Source: Ectothiorhodospiraceae bacterium 2226 | GTDB taxonomy: Bacteria; Pseudomonadota; Gammaproteobacteria; GCA-013348725 | DNA: 64,000 nt | Direction of reading: 5' to 3' | Assembly (NCBI GenBank): GCA_013348725.1 | Contig: CP054689.1 | Location: 2,352,501 to 2,416,500, forward strand | Shown: piece after piece, positions 16,066 through 24,992 of the stretch | Position numbering within the stretch: the stretch's first letter is position 1 | Layout: the number at the start of each line of letters is the position of its first letter | Program-made: the position numbers and the translations under genes | The notes under the pieces: model-generated | The model's input: only the letters and a program-made list of their open reading frames with translations | The model's database searches: none | What the model was told of the DNA's origin: nothing

Positions 16066-17244
16066 ATGAGTGATTGGTACGGCATCACGCGTCGCGTCGA
16101 GGCGTTGGAAGACATCCAACTCGACGAAGCGCTCATCGCGGAGATGGGCGGGCGCTGGCAAGCGGCGGGCTTGGCCCACGCCGATATCAACTTTTATACG
16201 CCCACCTTCAAGTCCTTCCAGACCAGCGAGATCAAGGACTGCGGCAAGAGCGCGTGGCCGGCGGTGTCCATCACCGGCGGCGACTGCAAGCTGCAGTGCG
16301 ACCACTGCAAGGCCAAGATCCTCGAGCCGATGATCCCGGCGCGTTCGCCCGAGGATCTGTGGCGCGTGGTGAACGAGATTGTGGAGCAGGGCGGTCAGGG
16401 CATGTTGCTCACCGGCGGCTCCAACCACCGTAACGAAGTGGAGTACGACGACTACTACTCCACGATTCGGCGGATCAAGGACAACTTTCCCCACTTCAAG
16501 ATCGCGCTGCACACCGCGCTCGTCACCGACGATATTGCCAAGAGCATGGAACAGTCGGGGATCGATGCGGCCATGATGGACGTGATCGGCGCGCAGGACA
16601 CCATTTCCCAGGTATACCACCTGCGCCGCAGCGTGGATGACTTCGAGCAGACTCTCGAGACGCTGGTCAACACCAACATGAAGGTGGTGCCGCATATCGT
16701 GGTGGGGCTGCATTACGGTCACCTGCTAGGCGAGTGGAACGCGCTCAAGATGCTGCAGCGGCACACGCCCGATGCCGTGGTGCTGGTGGTGGTGATGCCG
16801 TTCTATGCGCCGGAGCATCGCCCGTTCGTTACGCCCGACAGCACCGAGGTGGGACGCTTCTTCATGGACGCGCGCGAGGCGCTGCCTCGCACGCCGTTGC
16901 TGCTCGGCTGCGCCCGTCCGCCGGGTCTGTCCAAGATGCAGATCGACACCTATGCGGTCATGGCCGGTATGACCGGCATGGCGCACCCCTCGGACGGCAT
17001 GGTGGAACTGGCCGCCCGCTTGGGACGGCGGGTGACCGTCACGCCCGCTTGCTGCTCCATTGCCGTGGGTGACGAGGTGCTGGCCGTCGACGGTCCCGGC
17101 CGTGGCATCGAGGTAGACCTCGAACAGATCCTCGAGCACGAGCGGCAGCATCGGCGGGCGCCGATCGCGGCCAGCGGCAGCCTGAAGGGGATCAGCATCG
17201 TCAGCGAAGGTGCCGCGGCCGGCAGCGGGGGGTGCGGGGTATGA
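16066..17244 (+). CDS. lipS1: LipS1, radical SAM lipoyl-synthase component
   Basis: 392 residues with a radical-SAM CxxxCxxC at Cys74-78-81 (CKLQCDHC) and a TGGSNHRNEVEY segment. LipS1 and LipS2 together replace LipA in the sHdr-associated lipoate pathway, inserting sulfur at C6 and C8 of octanoyl-LbpA. Late cysteines (GCARPPG, TPACCS) may bind the auxiliary cluster. The ATG at 16066 was chosen over an upstream in-frame start because the family begins there. The TGA overlaps the next ATG (ATGA), so sLpl is coupled. Confidence 0.93.
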   Translation: MSDWYGITRRVEALEDIQLDEALIAEMGGRWQAAGLAHADINFYTPTFKSFQTSEIKDCGKSAWPAVSITGGDCKLQCDHCKAKILEPMIPARSPEDLWRVVNEIVEQGGQGMLLTGGSNHRNEVEYDDYYSTIRRIKDNFPHFKIALHTALVTDDIAKSMEQSGIDAAMMDVIGAQDTISQVYHLRRSVDDFEQTLETLVNTNMKVVPHIVVGLHYGHLLGEWNALKMLQRHTPDAVVLVVVMPFYAPEHRPFVTPDSTEVGRFFMDAREALPRTPLLLGCARPPGLSKMQIDTYAVMAGMTGMAHPSDGMVELAARLGRRVTVTPACCSIAVGDEVLAVDGPGRGIEVDLEQILEHERQHRRAPIAASGSLKGISIVSEGAAAGSGGCGV

Positions 17245-18323
17245 ATACGCGTGATGAGCAGACCTGGCGCCTGATCGACACGGGCCTGCGCCGCGCGGCC
17301 GAGAACATGGCACTCAACCGCGCCATGCTGGAGGCCCATCAGGAGGGCCTTATTCCGCACACCCTGCGGTTCCTGCAGTTCACCCCCAGTGCCCTTGTCG
17401 GTTTTCACCAGAGCGTGGCCCAGGAGCTGCGCGCGGATTACTGCCGTGAAAACGGTATCGACATCCAGCGGCGCATTACCGGCGGCGGCGCGATCTTTTT
17501 CGACCCCACTCAGATCGGTTGGGAGCTGTACCTCGACAAGCGCGCGCTCGGTACCGCCGACATGGCGGCGATTGCGCGGCGCATCTGCGAGGCGGCGGCC
17601 GACGGTATCAGCCGCCTGGGCGTTGACGCCCAGTTCCGCCCACGCAACGACATCGAAGTGGACGGGCGCAAGATCTCGGGCACCGGCGGCGCCTTCGACG
17701 GCGATTCCATCCTCTACCAGGGCACGCTGCTGGTGGATTTCGACGTGGAGCGCATGCTGCGCGTGCTGCGCATCCCGGCCGAGAAGTTGAGCGACAAGGC
17801 CATCAGTTCCGCGCGCGAGCGCGTCGTGAACCTGAAGGAACTGCTCGGCGAGGCGCCCGCGCTCGCGGACGTGAAGCGCCACATCGCGGACGCCTTTGGG
17901 GAGGCCTTCGGCGTGCGTTTCGAGGCGGCCGAAGAGCTGACGGCGGCCGAGCAGGAGAAGTATCGCGAGGCGCTCGCCGAGATCGACACCGACGAGTGGG
18001 TCTATCAGATCGACCGGCCGCTCAGCGAGACCCCCACCCTCGACGGCATTTACCGCTCCGAGGGCGGCCTGATGCGCGTCAGCGTCGCGGTGGACAACGC
18101 GCGCAAGCGCATCAAGCAGCTGTGGATCACCGGCGACTTCTTCGTTAATCCGAAACGATTGGTGCCGGACCTGGAGGGCGCGCTGCGCGACACGCCGATC
18201 GAGGCGCTGGAGCAGAACGTGCAGCAGTTCTTCGATGATTATCAGGGCGAGATGCTGATGCTGAAACCGCAGGATTTCGTGGCCGCGATCCAGAGCGCCC
18301 TCAATCCGCCCGAGGCGAAGTAG
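17241..18323 (+). CDS. slpl: sLpl(AB), lipoate/octanoate-protein ligase for LbpA
   Basis: 360 residues of the LplA/biotin-ligase fold, with RRITGGGAIFFDP and an LplA-type NDIEVDGRKISGTGG lysine motif, plus a C-terminal accessory domain (about residues 240-360), as in full-length LplA. In sHdr loci this ligase adenylates lipoate or octanoate and attaches it to LbpA. The ATG overlaps the lipS1 stop. Confidence 0.92.
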   Translation: MNTRDEQTWRLIDTGLRRAAENMALNRAMLEAHQEGLIPHTLRFLQFTPSALVGFHQSVAQELRADYCRENGIDIQRRITGGGAIFFDPTQIGWELYLDKRALGTADMAAIARRICEAAADGISRLGVDAQFRPRNDIEVDGRKISGTGGAFDGDSILYQGTLLVDFDVERMLRVLRIPAEKLSDKAISSARERVVNLKELLGEAPALADVKRHIADAFGEAFGVRFEAAEELTAAEQEKYREALAEIDTDEWVYQIDRPLSETPTLDGIYRSEGGLMRVSVAVDNARKRIKQLWITGDFFVNPKRLVPDLEGALRDTPIEALEQNVQQFFDDYQGEMLMLKPQDFVAAIQSALNPPEAK

Positions 18324-18332
18324 GAGCCGGTC

Positions 18333-19394
18333 ATGCGCACGGTGGACGTCCTCGTGGTCGGTATGGGGCCGGGCGGCGCGAGCGCTGCCGCCGAGGCGGC
18401 CGCCGCCGGTCGCTCGGTGCTCGCCGTGGAGCGCAACCGCCGGCTTGGCGAGCCGGTGCAGTGCGCCGAGTTCATCCCGAACCCCATGGGGCGCTACGCC
18501 CGGCCCGAGGGCGTGTTGCAGCAGCGCGTCACGGGGATGAAGACCATGCTGCCCTCCGGCGCGGTCGAGGCGTCCGAGTTCCCGGGGCTGATGATCGACC
18601 GCGCGGCCTTCGATCGCGCCATCGCGCAGCGGGCCATCGAGGCGGGGGCTGAGGTATTGACCGGCACGCGTCTGGTGGCCCTGGATGCGGAACGGCGCGT
18701 GGCGACCTGTGCCGACAAGACGCAGCGCTTCGACGTGGCGTACGAGCTCATCATCGCGGGCGACGGCCCGCACTCGCCGGTGGCGGAGTTGCTCGGGCTC
18801 CCGCCGCTGGAGATCGTTTACACGCGCCAGTACACGGTGCCGCTGCTGCGGCCCTACGCGGATACCGACATCTGGCTGTCCGACGACTATCCTGGCGGGT
18901 ACGGCTGGTTGTTCCCCAAAGGGGCGGTCGCCAATCTGGGCCTCGGTGCCGACCGCGAGTTCGAGGACAACCTCAAACGCCCGCTGGAGGCGCTGCATGA
19001 GGCGCTGGTGGCGCAGGGGCTGCTCGGGCGCGAGATTCTGGCGCGCACCGGTGGCGCGATTCCCGTCGGCGGGCCGCGCGAGCACCTGGTCGAGGGGTGC
19101 GCGCTCTTTGTCGGCGATGCGGCAGGACTCACCCATCCGATCACCGGGGCAGGCATCCACGCGGCCGTGGTGTCCGGCGAGGCCGCCGGGCGTGCGGCCG
19201 CCGCCTACCTGGCCGGGGATGAGAATGCGCTGGAGGATTTCGAGGAGGACGTGCTCGATCAGTTCGAGCCGGGGTTGCGCCGCGCCGTGGAGCGCCGCGC
19301 CTCCCTCAAGAACTGCTGGCGCACGCCGGCTGCGGCCGAGGACGCGAACATGCGTCGCGGCTGGATTGCGTTCGACGAGTACTTCGCCGCGTAG
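18333..19394 (+). CDS. lipT: LipT, FAD-dependent oxidoreductase of lipoate assembly
   Basis: 353 residues of the geranylgeranyl-reductase-like flavoprotein family: N-terminal VVGMGPGGASAAAEAA and ERNRRLGEPVQCAE, and the C-terminal FAD motif VGDAAGLTHPITGAGIH. Placed between sLpl and lipS2, it matches the lipT gene that accompanies the LipS1/LipS2 pathway; a supply of electrons to the radical SAM enzymes has been suggested for this family, but this is not visible here. Confidence 0.9.
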   Translation: MRTVDVLVVGMGPGGASAAAEAAAAGRSVLAVERNRRLGEPVQCAEFIPNPMGRYARPEGVLQQRVTGMKTMLPSGAVEASEFPGLMIDRAAFDRAIAQRAIEAGAEVLTGTRLVALDAERRVATCADKTQRFDVAYELIIAGDGPHSPVAELLGLPPLEIVYTRQYTVPLLRPYADTDIWLSDDYPGGYGWLFPKGAVANLGLGADREFEDNLKRPLEALHEALVAQGLLGREILARTGGAIPVGGPREHLVEGCALFVGDAAGLTHPITGAGIHAAVVSGEAAGRAAAAYLAGDENALEDFEEDVLDQFEPGLRRAVERRASLKNCWRTPAAAEDANMRRGWIAFDEYFAA

Positions 19395-19430
19395 CGCTGC
19401 TGCGGGCGGCAGGATTCAACAGGAGGACAT

Positions 19431-20579
19431 ATGAGCGTCACCGCTGACAACGTCATGCCGGTCAACTTCTACCGGCCCAACTACCATATCAAGACGCCGG
19501 ACATGCGCTCGCCCGAGTACGTGCAGATGTCCACCGCGGCGGCCATCACCCTCGGCCTGGTGCCCGGCAACATGCACCGCACCGCCTGCACGCACTGTCT
19601 GAACCTCCTGGTGACCTACCCGGAGGGCTGCCGCGCCAACTGCGCGTACTGCGGCCTGGCGCGTCACCGCGAAGAGCAGCGCGATTACGCGGACCGCAAC
19701 TTCATCCGCGTCGACTGGCCCACCGCGCGTTACGACGAAGTGATCGAGCGCGTGAAGCAGGGCGGCGACAAGGGCCAGTTCCAGCGCATGTGCATCTCCA
19801 TGATCACCCACCCCGAGTCCGACGACGACACGTTCGTGCTGCTCGAGAAGTGGGTCAAGGAGGTGCCGCACGTGCCGGTGTCCATCCTCTCCAACCCCAC
19901 GACGCTCGACTACGACGATCTGGTGCGTCTGCGCGACATGGGCGCCGACATCTTCACCGTGGCGCTCGATGCCGTCACGCCGGAGATCTTCGAGCGCACG
20001 CGCGGCAAGAGCGTGGACAGCCCGCACACCTGGCAGAAGTATTGGCAGGCGATCGAGTGGGCGGCCGAGATCTTCGGGCCGGAGAAGTTCGGCGCGCACC
20101 TGATCTGCGGCATGGGCGAGACAGAGCAGGAAATCCTCGAGGTGGCGCAGCGCATCAAGGACCTCGGCGGCCACAATCACATGTTCGCCTTCTTTCCCGA
20201 AGAAGGCTCGCTGATGGAGGATTGGGCGCCGGTGGATCGCGGCCAGTGGCGTCGCGTGCAGCTCGGCCGCTTCATCATCGACTACGCCGGCGGTCGCGTG
20301 GACGACATGCAGTTCAACGAGGCGGGGCAGGTCGTGGACTTCGGCATTCCGAAGGACGAAGTGGACGCCCTGATCGCCTCGGGCAAGCCGTTCCAGACCT
20401 CCGGCTGCCCCGGCAAGGACGACGAGGAAGTCTCGGCGTGTAACCGGCCCTACGGCGATTCCAGCCCGACCGACATCCTGTCCTTCCCCTTCGCGCTGAA
20501 CAGCACCGACGTTGGCTTCGTCCGCCGCCAGATGGCGGGTGAGAAGGTCGGCACGATGGATCGCGATTCGGTCGAATAG
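19431..20579 (+). CDS. lipS2: LipS2, radical SAM lipoyl-synthase component
   Basis: 382 residues; radical-SAM cluster Cys67-71-74 (CRANCAYC), preceded by Cys53 and Cys56 (ACTHC), and late cysteines in SGCPGKDDEE and SACNRPYGD that may serve the auxiliary cluster. Acts with LipS1. AGGAGG precedes the ATG. It is the last gene of the locus and is followed by a strong terminator. Confidence 0.93.
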   Translation: MSVTADNVMPVNFYRPNYHIKTPDMRSPEYVQMSTAAAITLGLVPGNMHRTACTHCLNLLVTYPEGCRANCAYCGLARHREEQRDYADRNFIRVDWPTARYDEVIERVKQGGDKGQFQRMCISMITHPESDDDTFVLLEKWVKEVPHVPVSILSNPTTLDYDDLVRLRDMGADIFTVALDAVTPEIFERTRGKSVDSPHTWQKYWQAIEWAAEIFGPEKFGAHLICGMGETEQEILEVAQRIKDLGGHNHMFAFFPEEGSLMEDWAPVDRGQWRRVQLGRFIIDYAGGRVDDMQFNEAGQVVDFGIPKDEVDALIASGKPFQTSGCPGKDDEEVSACNRPYGDSSPTDILSFPFALNSTDVGFVRRQMAGEKVGTMDRDSVE

Positions 20580-20603
20580 CGCCGAATCGCCGGCTGTACG
20601 AGT

Positions 20604-20638
20604 AACCCTCCTCCACGCCGTGGAGGAGGGTTTTTTTT
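20604..20638 (+). terminator. Intrinsic terminator closing the sHdr/lipoate locus
   Basis: Arm AACCCTCCTCCAC (20604-20616), loop GCC, arm GTGGAGGAGGG, then eight T (20631-20638). Very strong intrinsic terminator directly after lipS2. Confidence 0.95.
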
Positions 20639-21041
20639 GCGCCTGCCCCGCGGGACGGTTGTCCGCCTGATGGTGCGCCCCAGCCGCGGGGCTTCTCGCC
20701 CCAACCTTTCTAACGCCTTCGGGCTTCTCCCCACCGCGCACCCACTGCCGCCTCTGCGACGGGCCCTCCTGAGCGAGCGGTAGCGTGCACGTGAGGTCGT
20801 TGCCGTGGTGTTGCAGCACGCTCCCTCCTCGGCGCTCCTTGCTCGCGCCTTCAACCGCGCGCGCGGCGAAGTGTCGCTGGACTTGCGAAACAGCCTGTGG
20901 TTTAGTCGACTCCGCGCATCACCATGTAGTCATATGCTACTGATCGAACATTAGAATATCCTAATCCACGAGCCGCTCGCGGCCGACAACAACGACGGCG
21001 TTGGCGCGCGAGGCGCTGCCGCCAAAGGACAAGGGGAATCC
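20639..21041 (+). other. Non-coding leader of the first FadL-like gene
   Basis: There is no convincing gene in this 403-base stretch. The first 240 bases are GC-rich and featureless. From about 20896 to 20965 the sequence resembles the region upstream of the second FadL-like gene (see the element at 20947-20965). The last bases (CAAGGGGAATCC) hold the ribosome site. Confidence 0.5.
20947..20965 (+). promoter_or_regulatory. Shared promoter/operator element upstream of fadL-like gene 1
   Basis: AACATTAGAATATCCTAAT includes a near-perfect palindrome (ATTAG-N6-CTAAT) and a possible -10 hexamer TAGAAT. The identical AACATTAGAAT, with flanking CGCATCAC and ATATGC-ACTG islands, occurs before the second FadL-like gene at nearly the same distance (95 versus 92 bases from the ATG). 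Confidence 0.6.
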
Positions 21042-22349
21042 ATGAGTAACAGAGGGGGACTGGCGACCGCCGTTGCGTTCGCGCTGGCGGCGCCGGGCGC
21101 GGCGTGGGCGACCAACGGTATGAACCTCGAGGGTTACGGCGCGGTCGCCGCCGGCATGGGCGGTGCAGCGCTGGCCTACGACAACGGCACCGCGGCGCTG
21201 ATGAACAACCCCGCCACGCTGGGATTCATGGCGCAGGGCCATCGTATCGACGCCGCCGTGGGCGTGCTGGGGCCCGATGTGACCTCGCGTGCCGACGGGG
21301 CGCCATCCGCGGAGTCGCGCGGGACGCGCTACGTCATGCCGGCGGTCGGTTGGGCGCGCAAGCAGGGGCGCTATACCTATGGCCTGGCCGTGTTCGCCCA
21401 GGGCGGCATGGGCACCGATTACGCGGCCGACAGCTTTCTGGCCATGGGCTCCGGCGATCGTGTGTTGTCGGAGCTCGGCGTGGGGCGCGTGATGGCGCCG
21501 CTGGTGTTCGAGGTGAACGAGACCTTGAGCGTCGGCGGCAGTGTCGATTTCGTTTGGGCGGGGCTGGACCTGATGATGGCGGCGCCCGGCGCGCAGCTCG
21601 GCGCGATGATGAGCAACCCCTACGACATGTATGCGGACCCGGCGATGCAGGGGACGCTCGGTTCCGCGCAATGGGCGCGTATCGATTTCCGGGACAGCAA
21701 CGATTTTCGCGGCGCGGCGTACAGTACCGGTATCGCCGGCAAACTCGGCGTCGCCTATCGGCCGACCGAGGCCCTGAGCTTCGGCGCGACCTATCACTCG
21801 AAAACCGATCTGCGCGATATGGAAGCGAGCAACGCACGGCTGAGCGCCGAGGGCGGCTTCGAAGAACACGGGACCATTCGGGTGCGTGACTTCCAGTGGC
21901 CGGAGACCTACGGCGTCGGCGCGGCCTACCAGGCGGCGCGCTGGATGGTCGCGGCGGACGTCATGCGCATCCATTGGGCGGACGTCATGCAAGACTTCCG
22001 CATGAGTTACGCGAGCGACAGCGGCGGGTTCGACATCACCATGCCGCAGAACTGGCGCAACCAAACGGTCTATCGAGTCGGCGGCGCTTATCGGGCGACG
22101 CCGCGGGTGACACTGCGGGCCGGGTTCAACTACGGCAAGAACCCCATCCCCGATCAAGACATGAATCCCTTGTTCCCGGCGACCACCGAGCGCCACTATA
22201 CCGCCGGCCTCGGTTATGAGTTGAGCGCGGCACAGACGCTGAATTTCGCTCTGGCCTATGCACCCGAGGTGACGCGCACCAATGGCCAGGGCGTCACCGT
22301 GGATCACAGCCAAACCAACTGGCAGCTGATGTACAGCCACCGCTTTTGA
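21042..22349 (+). CDS. FadL/OmpP1/TodX-family outer-membrane protein, copy 1
   Basis: A 435-residue precursor with a signal peptide (AWA-TNG) and the FadL-family start TNGMNLEGYGAVAAGMGG with downstream NNPATLGFM (NPA motif). Amphipathic beta strands continue to a terminal Phe (SHRF), the outer-membrane insertion signal. FadL proteins let hydrophobic molecules cross the outer membrane. Next to sulfur-oxidation genes it might import hydrophobic sulfur or other substrates, but this is inference. It has its own terminator and a paralogue immediately downstream. Confidence 0.9.
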   Translation: MSNRGGLATAVAFALAAPGAAWATNGMNLEGYGAVAAGMGGAALAYDNGTAALMNNPATLGFMAQGHRIDAAVGVLGPDVTSRADGAPSAESRGTRYVMPAVGWARKQGRYTYGLAVFAQGGMGTDYAADSFLAMGSGDRVLSELGVGRVMAPLVFEVNETLSVGGSVDFVWAGLDLMMAAPGAQLGAMMSNPYDMYADPAMQGTLGSAQWARIDFRDSNDFRGAAYSTGIAGKLGVAYRPTEALSFGATYHSKTDLRDMEASNARLSAEGGFEEHGTIRVRDFQWPETYGVGAAYQAARWMVAADVMRIHWADVMQDFRMSYASDSGGFDITMPQNWRNQTVYRVGGAYRATPRVTLRAGFNYGKNPIPDQDMNPLFPATTERHYTAGLGYELSAAQTLNFALAYAPEVTRTNGQGVTVDHSQTNWQLMYSHRF

Positions 22350-22411
22350 GCGTTGGTTCGCCGCATGGTGGTATGCGGCGAGTGCCGTGACGCATGCACA
22401 TAAGGGCGCGC

Positions 22412-22440
22412 ACCTCCCCGCCTGGCGGGGAGGTTTTCTT
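22412..22440 (+). terminator. Intrinsic terminator after fadL-like gene 1
   Basis: ACCTCCCCGC (22412-22421), loop CTG, GCGGGGAGGT, then TTTCTT. It separates the two FadL-like genes into different transcripts. Confidence 0.85.
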
Positions 22441-22582
22441 CTGCGCGCAGATCAGAGATGCTAGAGGCGGCTTCGCCAGTAGCGCACACACCGGCGGACG
22501 CTTTTTTCGCTGGACTCCGCCAAAAAACTGTGCTCTATTCGGACACGAACCGCATCACTAGTTGGCGATATGCCACTGGTGC

Positions 22583-22600
22583 AACATTAGAATGTTCTGA
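22583..22600 (+). promoter_or_regulatory. Shared promoter/operator element upstream of fadL-like gene 2
   Basis: AACATTAGAATGTTCTGA contains TTAGAA-N2-TTCTGA, an imperfect palindrome, and a possible -10 TAGAAT (22588-22593). It is 92 bases before the ATG and matches the element before the first FadL-like gene. Confidence 0.6.
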
Positions 22601-22674
22601 AAAACGTTGTGTTCGCGGGGCGTTGTTCCCGGTAAAACAAAAACGGAAATCGGCATGTGCCGAAGGAGAGGGGT

Positions 22675-23967
22675 ATGACAAGAAAAAAGACTCTCGCTGT
22701 TGCGATCGCGCTCACTTTTGCCGCACCGGGTGCCGCCTGGGCCACCAACGGTTATTTCGCGCACGGCTACGGCACCACCAGTAAGGCACTCGCGGGTGCC
22801 GGTGTGGCCTACTCGCAAGACGCGCTGGCCGCGGCCACCAATCCGGCCGGTATGGTCACCATCGGTGGTCGTACCGATGCCAGCCTCGCGGTGTTCAGTC
22901 CGCGGCGTGAGTACACCGTCGGCAATCCGCAGGGCGCGGGGTCCCCGAACGTTCCGCTGCAGCCTGGGACTGTGGAGTCCGACTCCGATTGGCATCTGAT
23001 TCCTGCATTTGGTTACAACCACATGCTGGACGAGAACAACGCCATCGGCATCAGCGTCTACGGCAATGGCGGCATGAACACTGACTACCCGGCTTTCGAG
23101 AATGACATCTGTGCTGGCTTTGGCGGTGGATCCGGTTCGTTTTGTGGTGGCGAAACCGGCGTCGACCTCATGCAGCTGTTCATCGCGCCGACCTACGCGC
23201 GCAAGGTGAACGACAACATCGCCGTCGGCATCAGCCCGATCCTCGCCTACCAGCGTTTCGAAGCAAAAGGGCTTGGCGCTTTCGGCCAAATGGGGTTCTC
23301 GTCCGATCCGAACAACCTGACGAATCGCGGCACGGATGACAGCTTCGGATATGGCGCGAAAGTCGGCATACAAGGTGAGGCGATGCCCGGACTTCGTCTT
23401 GGTGCGAGCTATCAAACCAAAATGCGCATGGACGAGTTCGATAAGTACAGTGGCTTGTTCGCCGAGCAGGGCGGTTTCGATATCCCGGCCACGGCCACCG
23501 TCGGCCTCGCCTTCGACATCGCGCCGCAGGGTAAGCAGGGCACCTTGTTGTTCGACGTCCAGCACATCTGGTACAGCGACATCAACTCGATCGCTAACCC
23601 GTTCGCCTCTCCGGGACAGCTTGGTGATGATAACGGGCCCGGCTTCGGCTGGCGCGACATGACCATCTACAAGCTCGGCTACCAGTGGCAGCACAATCAG
23701 GATTGGACCTGGCGCGTCGGTTACAGCTACGGCGAGCAGCCGATCCGCTCCTCCGAGGTGCTGTTCAACATCCTGGCGCCGGGCATCATGGAGCACCACA
23801 TCACCGGCGGCTTTACGCGCCGGATGGGTAACAACCAGGAGCTGAACTTCGCCGCGATGTATGCGCCGAAGCGCACGGTCTCGGGCACGAACCCGCTCGA
23901 TGGCCAGACCATCGAACTGCAGATGCGGCAGTTCGAGATCGAGCTCGGGTACGCCTGGCGCTTCTGA
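22675..23967 (+). CDS. FadL/OmpP1/TodX-family outer-membrane protein, copy 2
   Basis: A 430-residue precursor; the ATG at 22675 follows AAGGAGAGG, better than an in-frame GTG 18 bases upstream. Signal peptide ends AWA-TNG as in copy 1; then GYFAHGYGTTSKALAGAGVA and TNPAGM, the FadL N-terminal hatch pattern, and a terminal Phe (AWRF). It includes a Cys pair (about residues 145-160, IC..FC) absent from copy 1. Divergence from copy 1 is large, so the duplication is old or the second was acquired; the promoter regions are nevertheless alike. Confidence 0.9.
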   Translation: MTRKKTLAVAIALTFAAPGAAWATNGYFAHGYGTTSKALAGAGVAYSQDALAAATNPAGMVTIGGRTDASLAVFSPRREYTVGNPQGAGSPNVPLQPGTVESDSDWHLIPAFGYNHMLDENNAIGISVYGNGGMNTDYPAFENDICAGFGGGSGSFCGGETGVDLMQLFIAPTYARKVNDNIAVGISPILAYQRFEAKGLGAFGQMGFSSDPNNLTNRGTDDSFGYGAKVGIQGEAMPGLRLGASYQTKMRMDEFDKYSGLFAEQGGFDIPATATVGLAFDIAPQGKQGTLLFDVQHIWYSDINSIANPFASPGQLGDDNGPGFGWRDMTIYKLGYQWQHNQDWTWRVGYSYGEQPIRSSEVLFNILAPGIMEHHITGGFTRRMGNNQELNFAAMYAPKRTVSGTNPLDGQTIELQMRQFEIELGYAWRF

Positions 23968-23977
23968 GCAAAACCTG

Positions 23978-24006
23978 AAGGGGCCGCAAGCGCGGCCCCT
24001 TTTTCT
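23978..24006 (+). terminator. Intrinsic terminator after fadL-like gene 2
   Basis: AGGGGCCGC (23979-23987), loop AAGC, GCGGCCCCT, then TTTTC. The next gene starts 26 bases later, so it may get read-through from here or have a start hidden in this short gap. Confidence 0.85.
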
Positions 24007-24031
24007 TTCGCATTTTCTCAGGAGGTGAGCC

Positions 24032-24934
24032 ATGCGCATCACGACCTGGTTGTTTGCAGTTGTTCTGAGCTTGTTGCTCGCGCCGGCCCATGCCGATCAG
24101 GCGCTGAAGCCCTTCGTGTTGGCCGGGAGTGAAACCGGCGACATGGACGCGGTGGCCGACGGCGTGAAAGAGCGCCTTGCCCGCGCCGGTTTCGAAGTCG
24201 TGGGTGAGTACGATCCGTACGATGGCGCGAAGATCATCGGCGTGACCCACGCGTCGTTGTTGAAAACGGCGGCGCGTAGTGACTTCGGCGGCTACGGTGC
24301 CGTGCAGCGTGTGGCCCTGACGCGTATGGACGGCAAGATTCAGGTGAGCTACACCAATCCGTCATACATGGCTGCGGCCTACCGCATGGCCAACGATCTG
24401 GGCGACATTACCGCCGCGCTGGATGCCGCCCTCGGCGCCGAGCAACAATTCGGTCCGGCCGACGGCCTCACGCCCCGCCAGCTGTCGCGTTACCGCTACA
24501 TGTTCGGCATGGAGCGCTTCGACGCGCCCATGGTGCTGGCGACGCACAACAGCCACGACGAGGCGCTCAGGGTGCTGGAGGCGAATCTCGCCAAGGGCGC
24601 CGGCGGGGTACACAAGGTTTACCGTGTGGACCTGCCCGGTAAGCGCGAGACGGTGTTCGGCGTGGCGATGCGCGATGCCGAGACCGGCGACGCCTGGGTC
24701 ATGAGTGAGATCGACTTCAAGCCGGTGCGCTCCACCGCGCATCTGCCCTACGAGATCCTGGTCACCGACGGCACCGTGCGCGCGCTGCATGCGCGTTTTC
24801 GCATCGCCATGAATTTCCCGGACCTTTCCATGATGGGCGCGAACAGCTTCATGAACATTCGCAGCGCGCCCGGGCACATCGAGACGGCCCTGACCGCCGC
24901 CGCGGGCGGGACCATCGAGTCGGTGTGGGATTGA
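24032..24934 (+). CDS. Exported protein of unknown function next to the FadL-like genes
   Basis: A 300-residue precursor with a clear Sec signal peptide (cleavage near AHA-DQ). There are no cysteines or lipobox, so it should be a soluble periplasmic protein. The first half (residues 28-130) has a pattern of 'VKERLARAGFEVVGEYDPY' followed by a TNPSYMAAAYRM stretch; it is faintly like DUF302-type alpha/beta domains, but I cannot assign a family. CAGGAGG precedes the ATG. The position behind two FadL porins suggests a periplasmic partner for the same substrate. Confidence 0.75.
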   Translation: MRITTWLFAVVLSLLLAPAHADQALKPFVLAGSETGDMDAVADGVKERLARAGFEVVGEYDPYDGAKIIGVTHASLLKTAARSDFGGYGAVQRVALTRMDGKIQVSYTNPSYMAAAYRMANDLGDITAALDAALGAEQQFGPADGLTPRQLSRYRYMFGMERFDAPMVLATHNSHDEALRVLEANLAKGAGGVHKVYRVDLPGKRETVFGVAMRDAETGDAWVMSEIDFKPVRSTAHLPYEILVTDGTVRALHARFRIAMNFPDLSMMGANSFMNIRSAPGHIETALTAAAGGTIESVWD

Positions 24935-24958
24935 CCGCAAAGAAGACGACCAGTGCGC

Positions 24959-24986
24959 TTGCGCCGGAACTTAATCGGCGTAGTAT
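24959..24986 (+). promoter_or_regulatory. Candidate sigma70 promoter of the glyA-leader RNA
   Basis: TTGCGC (24959-24964), 16-base spacer, TAGTAT (24981-24986). It stands just ahead of a stretch with several stable hairpins ending in an intrinsic terminator, as expected for a small RNA or a riboswitch. Confidence 0.45.
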
Positions 24987-24992
24987 GGTCTG

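Noticed and set aside
16950-19160. A 736-codon open frame on the minus strand over lipS1, sLpl and lipT
   Set aside because: It is a high-GC shadow of three recognisable genes on the other strand; its composition (Arg, His, Ala, Gly) is not protein-like.
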